Below the pieces are notes generated by a model. The model saw nothing but the letters and a program-made list of their open reading frames with translations, did no database searches and was not told the DNA's origin. From Deltaproteobacteria bacterium (GTDB lineage: Bacteria > Myxococcota > Myxococcia > Myxococcales > SZAS-1), in the NCBI GenBank assembly GCA_018266075.1, contig JAFEBB010000054.1:1-50971 (forward strand): a DNA stretch of 50,971 bases, in the 5' to 3' direction. The translations under genes and the position numbers were made by a program. The stretch's first letter is position 1. Each line of letters begins with the position of its first letter. Shown here in pieces: positions 8,215 to 16,327 of this stretch.

Positions 8215-8712
8215 GTGGCGACTTCGTTCAAGGTGGGCGACAAGGCCGTCTACCCGGGTCAGGGCGTGGGCGAGGTGATGGGTATCGAGCACAAGGAGAT
8301 CGCCGGCCAGCGCCAGAGCTTCTACGTGCTCCGCATCCTCGAGAACGGGATGAAGATCCACATCCCGATCAACAAGGTCGGCAGCGTCGGCCTGCGCGAG
8401 ATCATCGGCCCGAACGACGTGAAGAAGGTCTACGCCATCCTCAAGGAGAAGGACATCTCCGTCGACTCCACCACGTGGAACCGGCGGTACCGCGAGTACA
8501 TGGAGAAGATCAAGACGGGCTCCGTCTTCGAGATCGCCCAGGTGCTCCGCGACCTGTACCTCCTGAAGAGCGACAAGGACCTCTCCTTCGGTGAGCGCAA
8601 GATGCTGGATACCGCGCGCTCGCTGCTCATCAAGGAGCTCTCCCTCGCCAAGGACTGCGACGAGCAGACCATCGAGGAAGACCTGAAGAAGATCTTCAAC
8701 ACCAGCCCGTGA
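8215..8712 (+). CDS. cdnL: CdnL/CarD-family RNA polymerase-binding transcription factor
   Basis: 165 residues from a GTG start. The N-terminal CarD/TRCF RNAP-interaction domain (about 1-65) opens with FKVGDKAVYPGQGVGEV. The C-terminal helical DNA-binding part contains VDSTTWNRRYREYMEKIKTG with the tryptophan typical of the CdnL group, and ends near DLKKIFN. Length and sequence match the short CdnL proteins of myxobacteria rather than the long CarD with its AT-hook tail. The family binds the RNAP beta subunit and stabilises open complexes at promoters, including rRNA promoters, and is essential in Myxococcus. It has a strong promoter of its own and is divergent from comEC. Confidence 0.95.
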   Translation: MATSFKVGDKAVYPGQGVGEVMGIEHKEIAGQRQSFYVLRILENGMKIHIPINKVGSVGLREIIGPNDVKKVYAILKEKDISVDSTTWNRRYREYMEKIKTGSVFEIAQVLRDLYLLKSDKDLSFGERKMLDTARSLLIKELSLAKDCDEQTIEEDLKKIFNTSP

Positions 8713-8779
8713 TTTGCAGCACGCGCTGATCTTCTCGCGCCTCCGGGTCCACGCGGCTCGGGGGCGCGCGCATTTTCGA

Positions 8780-9430
8780 ATGAGCGAGCCCGATTCGCCG
8801 CGCCAGGGGGAGCTGCTCGAGGAGCTGGCCCAGCTCGAGGCGGAGCGTCGCGCGCGCAAGCTGGGCACCGCGCGGATGATGCGGGTGGGCGCGCTGGTGG
8901 TGTCGGCGTCGTTCGTGTTCCTGCTGCGCGGCGACATCCGCTACTGGCTGCAGCCCAAGACGCCCGTCGAGCTCGGCGGACCCTTGGAGTTCAACCTCGA
9001 TCGCGAGCAGACCGAGCGCTTCGCGAAGATCACCGGCGTGCCGGCGCAGCGCGCGGCCAACGTGAGCCACGGCGGGCGTGACCTGCGCGTGCTGGGCCTG
9101 CTCGGGTCGAACGTGCTCGTGGTGCAGAACCGCGAAGGCAGCGCGGAGGCGCCGGCGAGCAATGCGGCGATCAGCGTGCAGGGCCGGCTCGAGCGCGACG
9201 ACGACGCGAACGAGCTGCGCAACATCTTCCAGCTCTTCGAGGGCCTGGGCTTCGTGTCGCCGGTGGACGGGCACTTCTACGCGCTCTACGCCGACCAGCT
9301 CCCGCGCCAGGGTTGGACGCTGCCGCTCGAGCTGCTGGGCATCTTGCTGTTCCTCGGCGTGAACCTGCGCAAGGCGCACAGCCTCACGCGAGAGGCCAAC
9401 GAGCCGATGTCCGACGTGAGCTCGGACTAG
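8780..9430 (+). CDS. unknown two-TM membrane protein downstream of cdnL
   Basis: 216 residues from the ATG at 8780; a TTG start at 8714 would add 22 residues without hydrophobic or other meaning. The N-terminal 25 residues are an acidic/basic helix (ELLEELAQLEAERRARK). One TM segment (about 34-50) is followed by about 135 residues probably outside the membrane and a second TM near the C-terminus (about 180-198), then a short tail. No known domain is recognised. It lies 67 bases after cdnL on the same strand. The stop codon overlaps that of the convergent next gene within a shared CTAG. Confidence 0.7.
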   Translation: MSEPDSPRQGELLEELAQLEAERRARKLGTARMMRVGALVVSASFVFLLRGDIRYWLQPKTPVELGGPLEFNLDREQTERFAKITGVPAQRAANVSHGGRDLRVLGLLGSNVLVVQNREGSAEAPASNAAISVQGRLERDDDANELRNIFQLFEGLGFVSPVDGHFYALYADQLPRQGWTLPLELLGILLFLGVNLRKAHSLTREANEPMSDVSSD

Positions 9431-9792
9431 CGACGAACCAGCCGCAGCGCGACCTGCCCCAGCCGACGGCGAATCGCCGGCATCAGCGTCTCCAGCTCTT
9501 CACAGGCCTCGAGGGCGCGGGTGGTGTCGGCGGCGTCGACGAGGTCCGCCGGGCTCGAATCGGCCTCGCCGACGGTGGCCACGGCGTCGTCCAGGAACTC
9601 GTGGATGCGGTGCAGGGCGATGCGCGCCTGGCGCAGGTCGTCCTCGATCAGCTCGGCAAGCACCAGGTCGCTCGCTCCGTTGCCGTAGATGCGCCCGCGC
9701 AGCACCGACATGGCGGACTGGAACTCGCTCCAGAGCGCGTCGTTGTCGCGCTCTGCCGTGCGGACATCGTTCATCTCGAGCTGGGTGTGCAT
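9427..9792 (-). CDS. small helical unknown protein
   Basis: 121 residues from the ATG at 9792, which is preceded by GGGGACGAG; a GTG at 9834 would overlap the promoter proposed here. The protein is acidic and mostly alpha-helical with heptad-like stretches (LVLAELIEDDLRQARIALHRIHEFLDDAV), and has no signal peptide or membrane span. I do not recognise a family. It has its own promoter with a palindrome on the -10 box, so it may be a regulated single gene. It is convergent with the two-TM protein gene. Confidence 0.65.
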   Translation of the reverse strand: MHTQLEMNDVRTAERDNDALWSEFQSAMSVLRGRIYGNGASDLVLAELIEDDLRQARIALHRIHEFLDDAVATVGEADSSPADLVDAADTTRALEACEELETLMPAIRRRLGQVALRLVRR

Positions 9793-9812
9793 GGTCTCGT
9801 CCCCGTTCGTTG

Positions 9813-9826
9813 CTACAGGACTGTAG
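9813..9826. promoter_or_regulatory. palindrome overlapping -10 box (possible operator)
   Basis: CTACAGGACTGTAG has perfect 6-base arms around GA. It covers the proposed -10 (TACAGT, read on the minus strand) of the small helical gene. This position is typical of a repressor site, but no binding protein can be named. Confidence 0.45.
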
Positions 9827-9847
9827 GCCCGCACCGATCGCCGTCAA
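9820..9847 (-). promoter_or_regulatory. sigma70-type promoter of the small helical gene
   Basis: Reading the minus strand, TTGACG (9847-9842), a 16-base spacer, then TACAGT (9825-9820). The start codon lies 28 bases downstream of the -10, which leaves a short leader. The region is the 103-base gap between this gene and divergent metF. Confidence 0.5.
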
Positions 9848-9895
9848 TTTTCCCGCCCTCTTGACACGTCGCGGCACCACGGCGAGCGTGGACCC

Positions 9896-10768
9896 ATGCG
9901 CGTCGCCAGCCTCTACCAGCGCGGGGAGCCCTGCTTCTCGTTCGAGTTCTTCCCGCCCAAGGACGACAAGGGCGTCGCGAACCTGTTCCAGACCATCGAG
10001 GAGCTGGCGTCGTTGCGGCCGGGGTTCGTGTCGGTGACCTATGGCGCGGGCGGCTCCACGCGCGATTTCACGGTGGAGATCGCCACGCGCATCAAGCGCG
10101 AGACCAAGATCGAGCCGGTGGCGCACCTCACCTGCGTGGGCCACGACAAGCACGAGCTGCGCAACATCCTCCGCACCTACGGCGAGGCGCAGGTGGAGAA
10201 CGTGCTCTGCCTGCGCGGCGACCCGCCCAAGGGCCAGACGTCCTTCGTGGCGGTGCCCAACGGGTTTCGCTACGCGGGCGAGCTGGTGGCCTTCGTGAAG
10301 CACGAGGGCTTCGACTTCTGTCTCGGGGGCGCGGCGTATCCCGAGGGCCACATCGAGACGCTCGATCGCGAGGTGGATCTGCGGCACCTGAAGGCAAAGG
10401 TCGCCGAGGGCCTCGAGTTCCTCGTCACGCAGATCTTCTTCGACAACGCCTTCTACTTCGACTTCGTGGAGCGCGCGCGGCACGCCGGCATCCACGTGCC
10501 CATCGTGCCGGGCATCATGCCCATCACCAGCTTCGAGCAGGTGCAGCGGTTCACGCGCATGTGCGGCGCCACCATTCCCATGCGGCTCTTGCTGGAGCTG
10601 GAGCGTCGCAAGGATCAGCCCCAGGCGATCCTGGAGCTGGGCGTGGCCCACGCCACGGTTCAGGCCATGGAGCTCTTGCAGCGTGGCGCGCCAGGCATCC
10701 ACTTCATTACGCTCAACAAGAGCCGGGCGACGCAGATGATCCTCACCGCGCTGCGCGCCCGGTTTTAG
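9896..10768 (+). CDS. metF: methylenetetrahydrofolate reductase
   Basis: 290 residues, the usual length of bacterial MetF, which reduces 5,10-methylene-THF to 5-methyl-THF for methionine synthesis using FAD and NAD(P)H. FSFEFFPPK at 14-22 carries the catalytic glutamate (Glu17, equivalent to Glu28 of the E. coli enzyme). VTYGAGGS, HLTCVG and NVLCLRGDPPKG follow in the order expected for the TIM barrel, and the C-terminus has GIHFITLNKS. It appears complete. Two small secreted-protein genes follow directly, the first after 9 bases, so they may be read through from metF. Confidence 0.96.
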   Translation: MRVASLYQRGEPCFSFEFFPPKDDKGVANLFQTIEELASLRPGFVSVTYGAGGSTRDFTVEIATRIKRETKIEPVAHLTCVGHDKHELRNILRTYGEAQVENVLCLRGDPPKGQTSFVAVPNGFRYAGELVAFVKHEGFDFCLGGAAYPEGHIETLDREVDLRHLKAKVAEGLEFLVTQIFFDNAFYFDFVERARHAGIHVPIVPGIMPITSFEQVQRFTRMCGATIPMRLLLELERRKDQPQAILELGVAHATVQAMELLQRGAPGIHFITLNKSRATQMILTALRARF

Positions 10769-10777
10769 GAGTCGCCC

Positions 10778-11044
10778 ATGCGCGCGCTGCTCGTCGTGGC
10801 TGTGCTCTCGATTGGGGGGCTCGCTCGCGCCGAAGACTTCCCGAGTGACGCGCCCAAGGTGCACGAGAAGTGCAAGAAGCCCGTCTGCGCCTGCCAGGAC
10901 ACCACCCATCCCGAGGGCTGCCTGGACAAGGACGCCTGCGCCAAGGCCTGCGAGGATCACGGCGGCGCGGTGGCCATGCACAAGAAGCATCGCCGCGGTC
11001 ACAAAGGCGGCCAGGCCCCCGACGCGCCCACCGCCAACGAATAA
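10778..11044 (+). CDS. small secreted six-cysteine protein, copy 1
   Basis: 88 residues with a clear Sec signal (MRALLVVAVLSIGGLARA, cleavage near 18). The mature part has six cysteines with spacing C-x4-C-x-C-x8-C-x5-C-x3-C and a basic, His-rich tail (MHKKHRRGHKGG). The next gene encodes a protein with the identical cysteine spacing and the shared LDK-x-ACxKxCE segment, so the pair arose by tandem duplication. Six cysteines in an exported protein suggest three disulfides or metal binding. No known family is recognised. It starts 9 bases after metF. Confidence 0.75.
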   Translation: MRALLVVAVLSIGGLARAEDFPSDAPKVHEKCKKPVCACQDTTHPEGCLDKDACAKACEDHGGAVAMHKKHRRGHKGGQAPDAPTANE

Positions 11045-11053
11045 GGAGCCCGC

Positions 11054-11281
11054 ATGCGCTTCCTCATCGCCAGCCTGCTGCTGCTCGCTGCGACCACCGC
11101 GCGCGCGGATGACCTGGTGCCTCCGGCGTCGAGCCCGGACTGCAAGAGCGCGGTCTGCGTCTGCAAGGACGCCGAGACCTCGAGCGACTGCCTCGACAAG
11201 GCTGCTTGCGAGAAGTTCTGCGAGCGCCACGACGGCGTGGCCGAGAAGATCAAGGGCAAGCGCTCGAAGAAGAATCCCTAG
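11054..11281 (+). CDS. small secreted six-cysteine protein, copy 2
   Basis: 75 residues with a Sec signal (MRFLIASLLLLAATTARA). The mature part has the same C-x4-C-x-C-x8-C-x5-C-x3-C framework as the gene 9 bases upstream. It lacks the His-rich tail but ends in a lysine-rich KIKGKRSKKN stretch. AAGGAG precedes the start at a normal distance. The stop codon overlaps that of the convergent envelope-protein gene within a shared CTAG. Confidence 0.75.
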   Translation: MRFLIASLLLLAATTARADDLVPPASSPDCKSAVCVCKDAETSSDCLDKAACEKFCERHDGVAEKIKGKRSKKNP

Positions 11282-11946
11282 AGGTTCGCCTCGTACGGGA
11301 AGCGGAAGTGCAGCTTCACGAAGGCGTCGCCGATGTGCCAGATGGCGTTGTCCGTGGGCGTGACGCTCCAGAACGTCCCCAGCACCTGCGGCACGTACAC
11401 GCACGACTCCCAGCCGATCGAAATGCCGAACACGTCGCTCGGCATGAGCTCCAGCTCCGCCTGCGCGCCCAGGCCCGGGCGCAGGAAGAACGTGTTGGGC
11501 AGGGTGTCGCTGTAGAGGTACGCGGCGGTGAGCACCACGCCGAGATCCAGCCCGAGCCGGATGCCGCCGCCGCCCATCGCCGCGCCAATCGAGATCGGCT
11601 TGAACGTCGCGCCGTAGATGCCGGTGTGCTCGAGCTTGGGCGAGATGAAGATGTCTTCCGGAATCAGCGTGAGCGGGAAGGGCGTGAGCCGGATCTCCTT
11701 CTGCTTGAGCACCATGTCCCGGTACTGCGGCGGGATGCGGCCCTTCTCCTTCTGCAGGAGCTGCTGGTTGATGATGGCCTGGAGGGAGAGCTTGAGGCCG
11801 TAGTGGATGTGCTGGTCGTCCCAGACCGGGCTGGGCACGAAGAGGAAGGCCGCGGGGCCCACGCCCACGTCCACCGGGACATCGACCGGCGCCGCGTTTG
11901 CGCGCGAGGCGCACACCAGCACCGCAACGACCAGGAGCTTGCGCAT
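11278..11946 (-). CDS. exported envelope protein of unknown function
   Basis: 222 residues from the ATG at 11946, which opens a Sec signal (MRKLLVVAVLVCASRANA); an upstream ATG at 11973 would bury it. The mature chain alternates short hydrophobic and Gly-rich strands (GAAMGGGGIRLGLDLGVVLTAAYLY, GAQAELELMPSDVFGISIGW) and ends with an aromatic FRFPYEANL. This resembles a small outer-membrane beta-barrel. No family is assigned. It is probably a single gene between the six-cysteine pair (convergent) and pmbA. Confidence 0.65.
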   Translation of the reverse strand: MRKLLVVAVLVCASRANAAPVDVPVDVGVGPAAFLFVPSPVWDDQHIHYGLKLSLQAIINQQLLQKEKGRIPPQYRDMVLKQKEIRLTPFPLTLIPEDIFISPKLEHTGIYGATFKPISIGAAMGGGGIRLGLDLGVVLTAAYLYSDTLPNTFFLRPGLGAQAELELMPSDVFGISIGWESCVYVPQVLGTFWSVTPTDNAIWHIGDAFVKLHFRFPYEANL

Positions 11947-12005
11947 GCACACCCTCCGCCATCGAGTGTGCACCAGACGATGTGACGGTCCGAATTATTC
12001 GCCGG

Positions 12006-13349
12006 CTAGCTTCCTGCGACCGTCAGCTCCGAGAAGCGCAGCGTTGGCGCGTTCACGCCGCCGCGGAACACGAGGTCGTCGCCGATGCCGTCGATGGCCT
12101 GGAACATCTGCAGGAGATTGCCGGCCACGGTGCACTCCTGCACCGGGAAGGCGAGCTCGCCGTTCTCGATCCAGATGCCGTTCGCGCCGCGCGAGTAGTC
12201 GCCGGTGATGGTGTTGGCGCCCCGCCCGAGCATGAAGGTCACGTACAGGCCGTTCTTCACCTCGCGGATGAGGTCCTCGGGCTTCCGGTTGCCCTTCTCG
12301 AGGTAGAAGTTGTTCACGCCGATGTGCGGCAGCGAGGAGTAGCCGCGCGAGGCATTGCCGGTGGTGCGCGCCTTCGCCTTGTGCGCGGTGTGCACGTCGT
12401 AGAGGTAGCTCTTCAGCACGCCGCCCTCGACGATCGCCGTCTTCCGCAGCGGCACGCCCTCGCCATCCCAGGGGCCGGTGCCCAGGCCGCGCGGCAACAG
12501 GCCGTCGTCGACCACCGTGAAGCCCGCCGGCGCGATGCGCTCGCCCAGCTTGTTGAGCAGGAACGAGGCCTTCTTGAAGATCATGTCGCCGTTGACGGCG
12601 CCGGCCAGGCTTCCCACGAACGACGCGGCGATCTGCGGATCGAAGATCACCGGCACCTTGGCGGTCTTGGCCTTCTTCGCGCCGAGCATGCGCGTGGCGC
12701 GCAGCGCCGCGGTCTTGCCCACCTGCTCCGGCGATTCGAGATCAGCGAGGAAGCGCTTGCTGTCGCTCCAGCTGCCCACTTGAAGCTGGCCGTCCTGAGA
12801 GGCCACGGGGCTGGCGTAGAGGTACACGTACGTGCCACGGGCGCGATCCTCGAGGCCGGCGCTCGAGGCGATGTAGGCCTCGCTCACCGCGTCGCCGGCG
12901 CCGCACGAGTCGAACTTGGACACGCGCGGATCGGCGGCGCGCGCCGCCTTCTCCATCTCCAGCGAGACTTTGATCTTCCACCCCTCGTCGAGCTCGGCCA
13001 CGCGCGGATCGAAGAGCTGCAGATCGGCGGTCACGCGCGGCTGGAGATCACTGGCGCTGGGCAGCACGTTGTTCTCATCGGGCGCGGCCACCTGCGCGAG
13101 CGCGACCGCGCGCTTCACGAAGTCGTCGGCGTCGCCCTCGAAGTCCGAGGTGCAGGCGAAGCCCAATCGCCCGCCGCAGATGACGCGCAGGCCCAGGCCC
13201 TTGCTCGTGGCCTGGGTGAGGTCCTGGATCTCGCCCTCGTGCACGCGCACCGAGGATTGCCGCGAGGTCTCCAGATAGACCTCGGCCTGGTCGGCGCCGA
13301 GCTTGGTGGCGCGCTCCAGGACCTTCTTCGCAAACGCCTCGGCCTTCAT
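12006..13349 (-). CDS. pmbA: TldE/PmbA-family metalloprotease subunit
   Basis: 447 residues, typical for PmbA/TldE. It has the family N-terminal domain (ADQAEVYLETSRQSSVRVHEGEI) and C-terminal region (GDYSRGANGIWIENGELAFPVQECTVAGNLLQM), but no HExxxH zinc motif. That matches TldE, the partner that lacks the metal site. The TldD-TldE heterodimer is a zinc protease that degrades unfolded or modified peptides and matures some peptide toxins such as microcin B17. The start overlaps the tldD stop by 4 bases, so the two are translated as an operon. Confidence 0.93.
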   Translation of the reverse strand: MKAEAFAKKVLERATKLGADQAEVYLETSRQSSVRVHEGEIQDLTQATSKGLGLRVICGGRLGFACTSDFEGDADDFVKRAVALAQVAAPDENNVLPSASDLQPRVTADLQLFDPRVAELDEGWKIKVSLEMEKAARAADPRVSKFDSCGAGDAVSEAYIASSAGLEDRARGTYVYLYASPVASQDGQLQVGSWSDSKRFLADLESPEQVGKTAALRATRMLGAKKAKTAKVPVIFDPQIAASFVGSLAGAVNGDMIFKKASFLLNKLGERIAPAGFTVVDDGLLPRGLGTGPWDGEGVPLRKTAIVEGGVLKSYLYDVHTAHKAKARTTGNASRGYSSLPHIGVNNFYLEKGNRKPEDLIREVKNGLYVTFMLGRGANTITGDYSRGANGIWIENGELAFPVQECTVAGNLLQMFQAIDGIGDDLVFRGGVNAPTLRFSELTVAGS

Positions 13350-14803
13350 CGGCCACCTCGCAGGGCGGTGCCGCCCACGGTGATGTCGTCGATGCGCAGC
13401 GTGGGCAGGCCCACGCCCACGGGCACGCTCTGGCCGTCCTTGCCGCAGACGCCGGTGCCGGTGTCGTGGCTCGGGTCGCAGCCGACCATGGAGATCTTGG
13501 AGAGCGCGTCGGGGCCCACGCCAATCAGCGTCGCGCCCTTCACCGGCGAGGTGAGGTGGCCGTCTTCGATCAGGTACGCCTCGCTCACTTCGAAGACGAA
13601 GTTGCCGTTGGTGATGTCCACCTGGCCGCCGCCCATGTTGGCGCAGTAGAGGCCGCGCTTCACGCTGCGGACGATCTCTTCCGGCGTCGAGTCGCCCGGG
13701 GCCATGTACGTGTTGGTCATGCGCGGCATGGGCATGTGCCGGAAGCTCTGGCGCCGCCCGGAGCCGGTGCTCTTCTCGCCCATGAGCTTCGCGTTGAGCG
13801 AGTCGAACATGTAGCCGCGCAGGATGCCGTTCTCGATGAGCACCTTGCGCTGGCCCTCGTTGCCCTCGTCGTCGACGTTGATCGAGCCGCGCGCGTTGGC
13901 CACCGTGCCGTCGTCGATGACGGTGACCTTGTCGCTGGCGACCTTCTGGCCCACCTTGCCCGCGAAGAGCGAGGTCTTCTTGCGGATGAAGTCGGCCTCC
14001 AGGCCGTGGCCGATGGCCTCGTGGAGCAGCACGCCGCTCCAGCCCGGCGCGAGCACCACCGTCTGCGGGCCCGCAGGCGCGTCGATGGCGCCCATCGTCG
14101 CGACCGCCCGGCGCGCGGCCTCGGCGCCGACGGACTCGGGCGTGAAGGTGTCGAAGTGCGAGATGGACACGCGTCCGCCGCCGCCGAACGCGCCGCTCTT
14201 GCGCTCGCCGTCCTCTCCGATCGCCACGACGCTGAAGTACATGCGGCAGAGGTCCTGGGTGTCCTCCGCGAGGTGGCCGTTGGTGTTCGCGACCACGATG
14301 CGCTTGGTCTGGTCCACGTAGCTGGCCATGACCTCGCTCACCCGCTTGTCGAACGCGCGCGCGGCCTTCTCCCCGCGGCGGACGAGGTCCACCTTGCGCT
14401 CCAGCTCCACGGACTCGAGCGGCGCGGGGACCTTGTAGAACTGCGGCGCGGGGACGCGGCTCACCTTGAAGCTGCGCTCGGCGCCCTTGCCGGCGGCGAT
14501 GAAGGCCGCGGTCGAGGCGGCCCGGTCCAGCGCCTCGTTGTCGAGGTCGTCGGAGTAGGCGTAGCCGACCTTCGCTCCGGAGACCGCGCGCACGCCCACG
14601 CCCATGACGACGCTCACCTGCGCGCTCTTGATCTTCTGCTCCTCGAGCGAGACGGCGGTGGTGGTCGTCTTCTCGACGTACACCTCGGCGAAGTCGGCCC
14701 CCCGGGCCATGGCCAGGCCGAGCAGGCGCTCGATGGTGCGCAGCTCCAGAAGTGGCGGCGCAGACGTCTTCAGCAGCGAACCAGCAGGCGAGGGAGCAGG
14801 CAT
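13346..14803 (-). CDS. tldD: TldD zinc metalloprotease subunit
   Basis: 485 residues. The zinc site HEAIGH lies at residues 261-266 with Glu269 close after, as in TldD proteins. The N-terminal part carries ADFAEVYVEKTTTTAVSLEEQ, and the C-terminal part has NGNFVFEVSEAYLIEDGHLTSPVKGATLIG. It forms the active subunit with the PmbA/TldE protein encoded by the overlapping downstream gene. The peptide substrate in this organism is unknown, and no peptide-toxin precursor is visible next to it. Confidence 0.95.
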   Translation of the reverse strand: MPAPSPAGSLLKTSAPPLLELRTIERLLGLAMARGADFAEVYVEKTTTTAVSLEEQKIKSAQVSVVMGVGVRAVSGAKVGYAYSDDLDNEALDRAASTAAFIAAGKGAERSFKVSRVPAPQFYKVPAPLESVELERKVDLVRRGEKAARAFDKRVSEVMASYVDQTKRIVVANTNGHLAEDTQDLCRMYFSVVAIGEDGERKSGAFGGGGRVSISHFDTFTPESVGAEAARRAVATMGAIDAPAGPQTVVLAPGWSGVLLHEAIGHGLEADFIRKKTSLFAGKVGQKVASDKVTVIDDGTVANARGSINVDDEGNEGQRKVLIENGILRGYMFDSLNAKLMGEKSTGSGRRQSFRHMPMPRMTNTYMAPGDSTPEEIVRSVKRGLYCANMGGGQVDITNGNFVFEVSEAYLIEDGHLTSPVKGATLIGVGPDALSKISMVGCDPSHDTGTGVCGKDGQSVPVGVGLPTLRIDDITVGGTALRGGR

Positions 14804-14892
14804 CGAGTCTCCAGGGGACAGGCCACTCTTAACGGCGCGCGCGCGTGCTGCAAGCGCAAGCCGCGCGCATCGTCCGCCCGGAGCTTTGGCTG

Positions 14893-15960
14893 CTAGGGCC
14901 GGATGGCGACCTTCATCACCCCGTCGCGCTGGTTGGCGAAGAGGTCATAGGCCTCCTGGAGCTGGTCGAGCTTGAAGCTGTGGGTGACCAGCTCGCGGAA
15001 CGGAAAGCGCTTCGCCCGCACCACGCTCATCAGGCGCCGCATCCGCTCTTTGCCACCAGGACAGAGCGTGGTGACCACCGTCTGGTCCGCGAGTCCCGCA
15101 GCGATCGCATCGAGCGGCATGGTCAGGTGCCCGGAGTAGACGCCCAGGCTCGACACCGTTCCGCCCGGCCGCACCGAGCGCAGCGCGTTCTCGAACGTCT
15201 CCTGCTTGCCCAGCGCTTCGATCGCCACGTCCACGCCGCCGCCGGTGAGCTTGCGGATCTCGGCCACCACGTCCTGCTGCTTGGGGTCGAGCACCACGTC
15301 CGCGCCCATCCGCTTGGCCATCGCCTGGCGCTTGGGCACGCTCTCCACGCCAATCACCAGCGACGCGCCCGAGAGCCGCGCGCCCGCGGAGGCGCAGAGC
15401 CCAATCGGCCCCTGCGCGAACACCGCCACCGAGTCGCCGATGGTCACGTCGCCGCGCTCGGCCGCCGAGAAGCCCGTGGACATGATGTCCGGGCAGAGCA
15501 GCACCTCCTCGTCCTCGAGGCCGTCGGGCACCTTGGCGAGGTTGGCCTGCGCGTTGGGCACGAGCACGTACTCGGCCTGGCAGCCGTTGATGGTGTTGCC
15601 GAAGCGCCAGCCGCCCAGCGCCTCGAAGCCGTCGCCGCCGTGGCCGCACTGCGCGCCGTCTCCGCAGAGGCACGCCCGGCACTGCCCGCACGGCGTGATC
15701 GCCCCGACGATCACCCGGTCGCCCTTCTGGTAGCCGGTCACGCCAGGTCCGAGCGCTTCCACGCGTCCCACCGGCTCGTGGCCCACGGTGAGGCCGGGCT
15801 TTACCGGGTACTCGCCCTTGAGGATGTGCACGTCGGTGCCGCAGATCGTCGTCAGCGTGACGCGGATGAGCGCCTCGCCAGGACCTGGCTCGGGCCGCTC
15901 CACGTCGCGCAGCTCGATCTTGTTCTTCCCCACGAAAACGGCGGCTCGCATCTTGGCCAT
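14893..15960 (-). CDS. zinc-dependent medium-chain alcohol dehydrogenase
   Basis: 355 residues, complete. It has the catalytic zinc ligand region TICGTDVH and VGHEPVGRVEALG. The structural zinc cysteines are in CGQCRACLCGDGAQC (about 93-107). The Rossmann fold begins at VAVFAQGPIGLCASAGARLSGA (about 176-197), followed by an acidic GVES that suggests NAD preference. It resembles the isopropanol/sorbitol dehydrogenase branch, but the substrate cannot be told from sequence. It is divergent from the PRC-barrel-like and flavodoxin-fusion pair across a gap of about 130 bases. Confidence 0.88.
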   Translation of the reverse strand: MAKMRAAVFVGKNKIELRDVERPEPGPGEALIRVTLTTICGTDVHILKGEYPVKPGLTVGHEPVGRVEALGPGVTGYQKGDRVIVGAITPCGQCRACLCGDGAQCGHGGDGFEALGGWRFGNTINGCQAEYVLVPNAQANLAKVPDGLEDEEVLLCPDIMSTGFSAAERGDVTIGDSVAVFAQGPIGLCASAGARLSGASLVIGVESVPKRQAMAKRMGADVVLDPKQQDVVAEIRKLTGGGVDVAIEALGKQETFENALRSVRPGGTVSSLGVYSGHLTMPLDAIAAGLADQTVVTTLCPGGKERMRRLMSVVRAKRFPFRELVTHSFKLDQLQEAYDLFANQRDGVMKVAIRP

Positions 15961-16093
15961 GGCGAACTCCTTCGATGCGAAGAAGCTGTGCAGTGGCCAT
16001 GCCGGCGCAACGAATGTCCGCTGGGCCGCTTGGTGTCCCGGCGAGCGCGCATGAAATTGCCCGAGCCGCGTGTTCCTGCATCAGGGGCGCGAG

Positions 16094-16327
16094 ATGGAGC
16101 TGCTCGGACTGCCGGTCTACGACGACGAAGCCCGCCGCATGGGCCGGGTGGTGGCCGCGCGTGCGCACGAAATCGTGGTGCAGAGCCGCTGGCCGCGCCG
16201 GCGCGTCTTCGAGATCGACGTGAAGCAGATCCAGGCCGCCGTGGCCGACGCCATCTACCTCTCACTGCCGGTGATGGACTACCCGGCGCGACGCGTGGCC
16301 GGGTTGATGCATCGCCGACGATCATGA
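16094..16327 (+). CDS. small PRC-barrel-like protein
   Basis: 77 residues from the ATG at 16094, which is preceded by AGGGGCGCGAG. The segment MELLGLPVYDDEARRMGRVVAARAHEIVV reads like the first strands of a PRC barrel, a small beta domain found in photosynthetic reaction-centre H subunits and in RimM. The second half (RRVFEIDVKQIQAAVADAIYLSLP) fits its last strands. The assignment is tentative because the protein is short. It overlaps the start of the flavodoxin-membrane fusion gene by 4 bases, so they are co-translated and may work together. Confidence 0.6.
   Translation: MELLGLPVYDDEARRMGRVVAARAHEIVVQSRWPRRRVFEIDVKQIQAAVADAIYLSLPVMDYPARRVAGLMHRRRS

Noticed and set aside
9861-9890. TTGACA before metF as a promoter
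   Set aside because: There is no fitting -10 box, and the distance to the ATG is too short.
9500-11962. Minus-strand frame of 820 codons across metF and neighbours
   Set aside because: It spans unrelated genes on both strands and has no domain.
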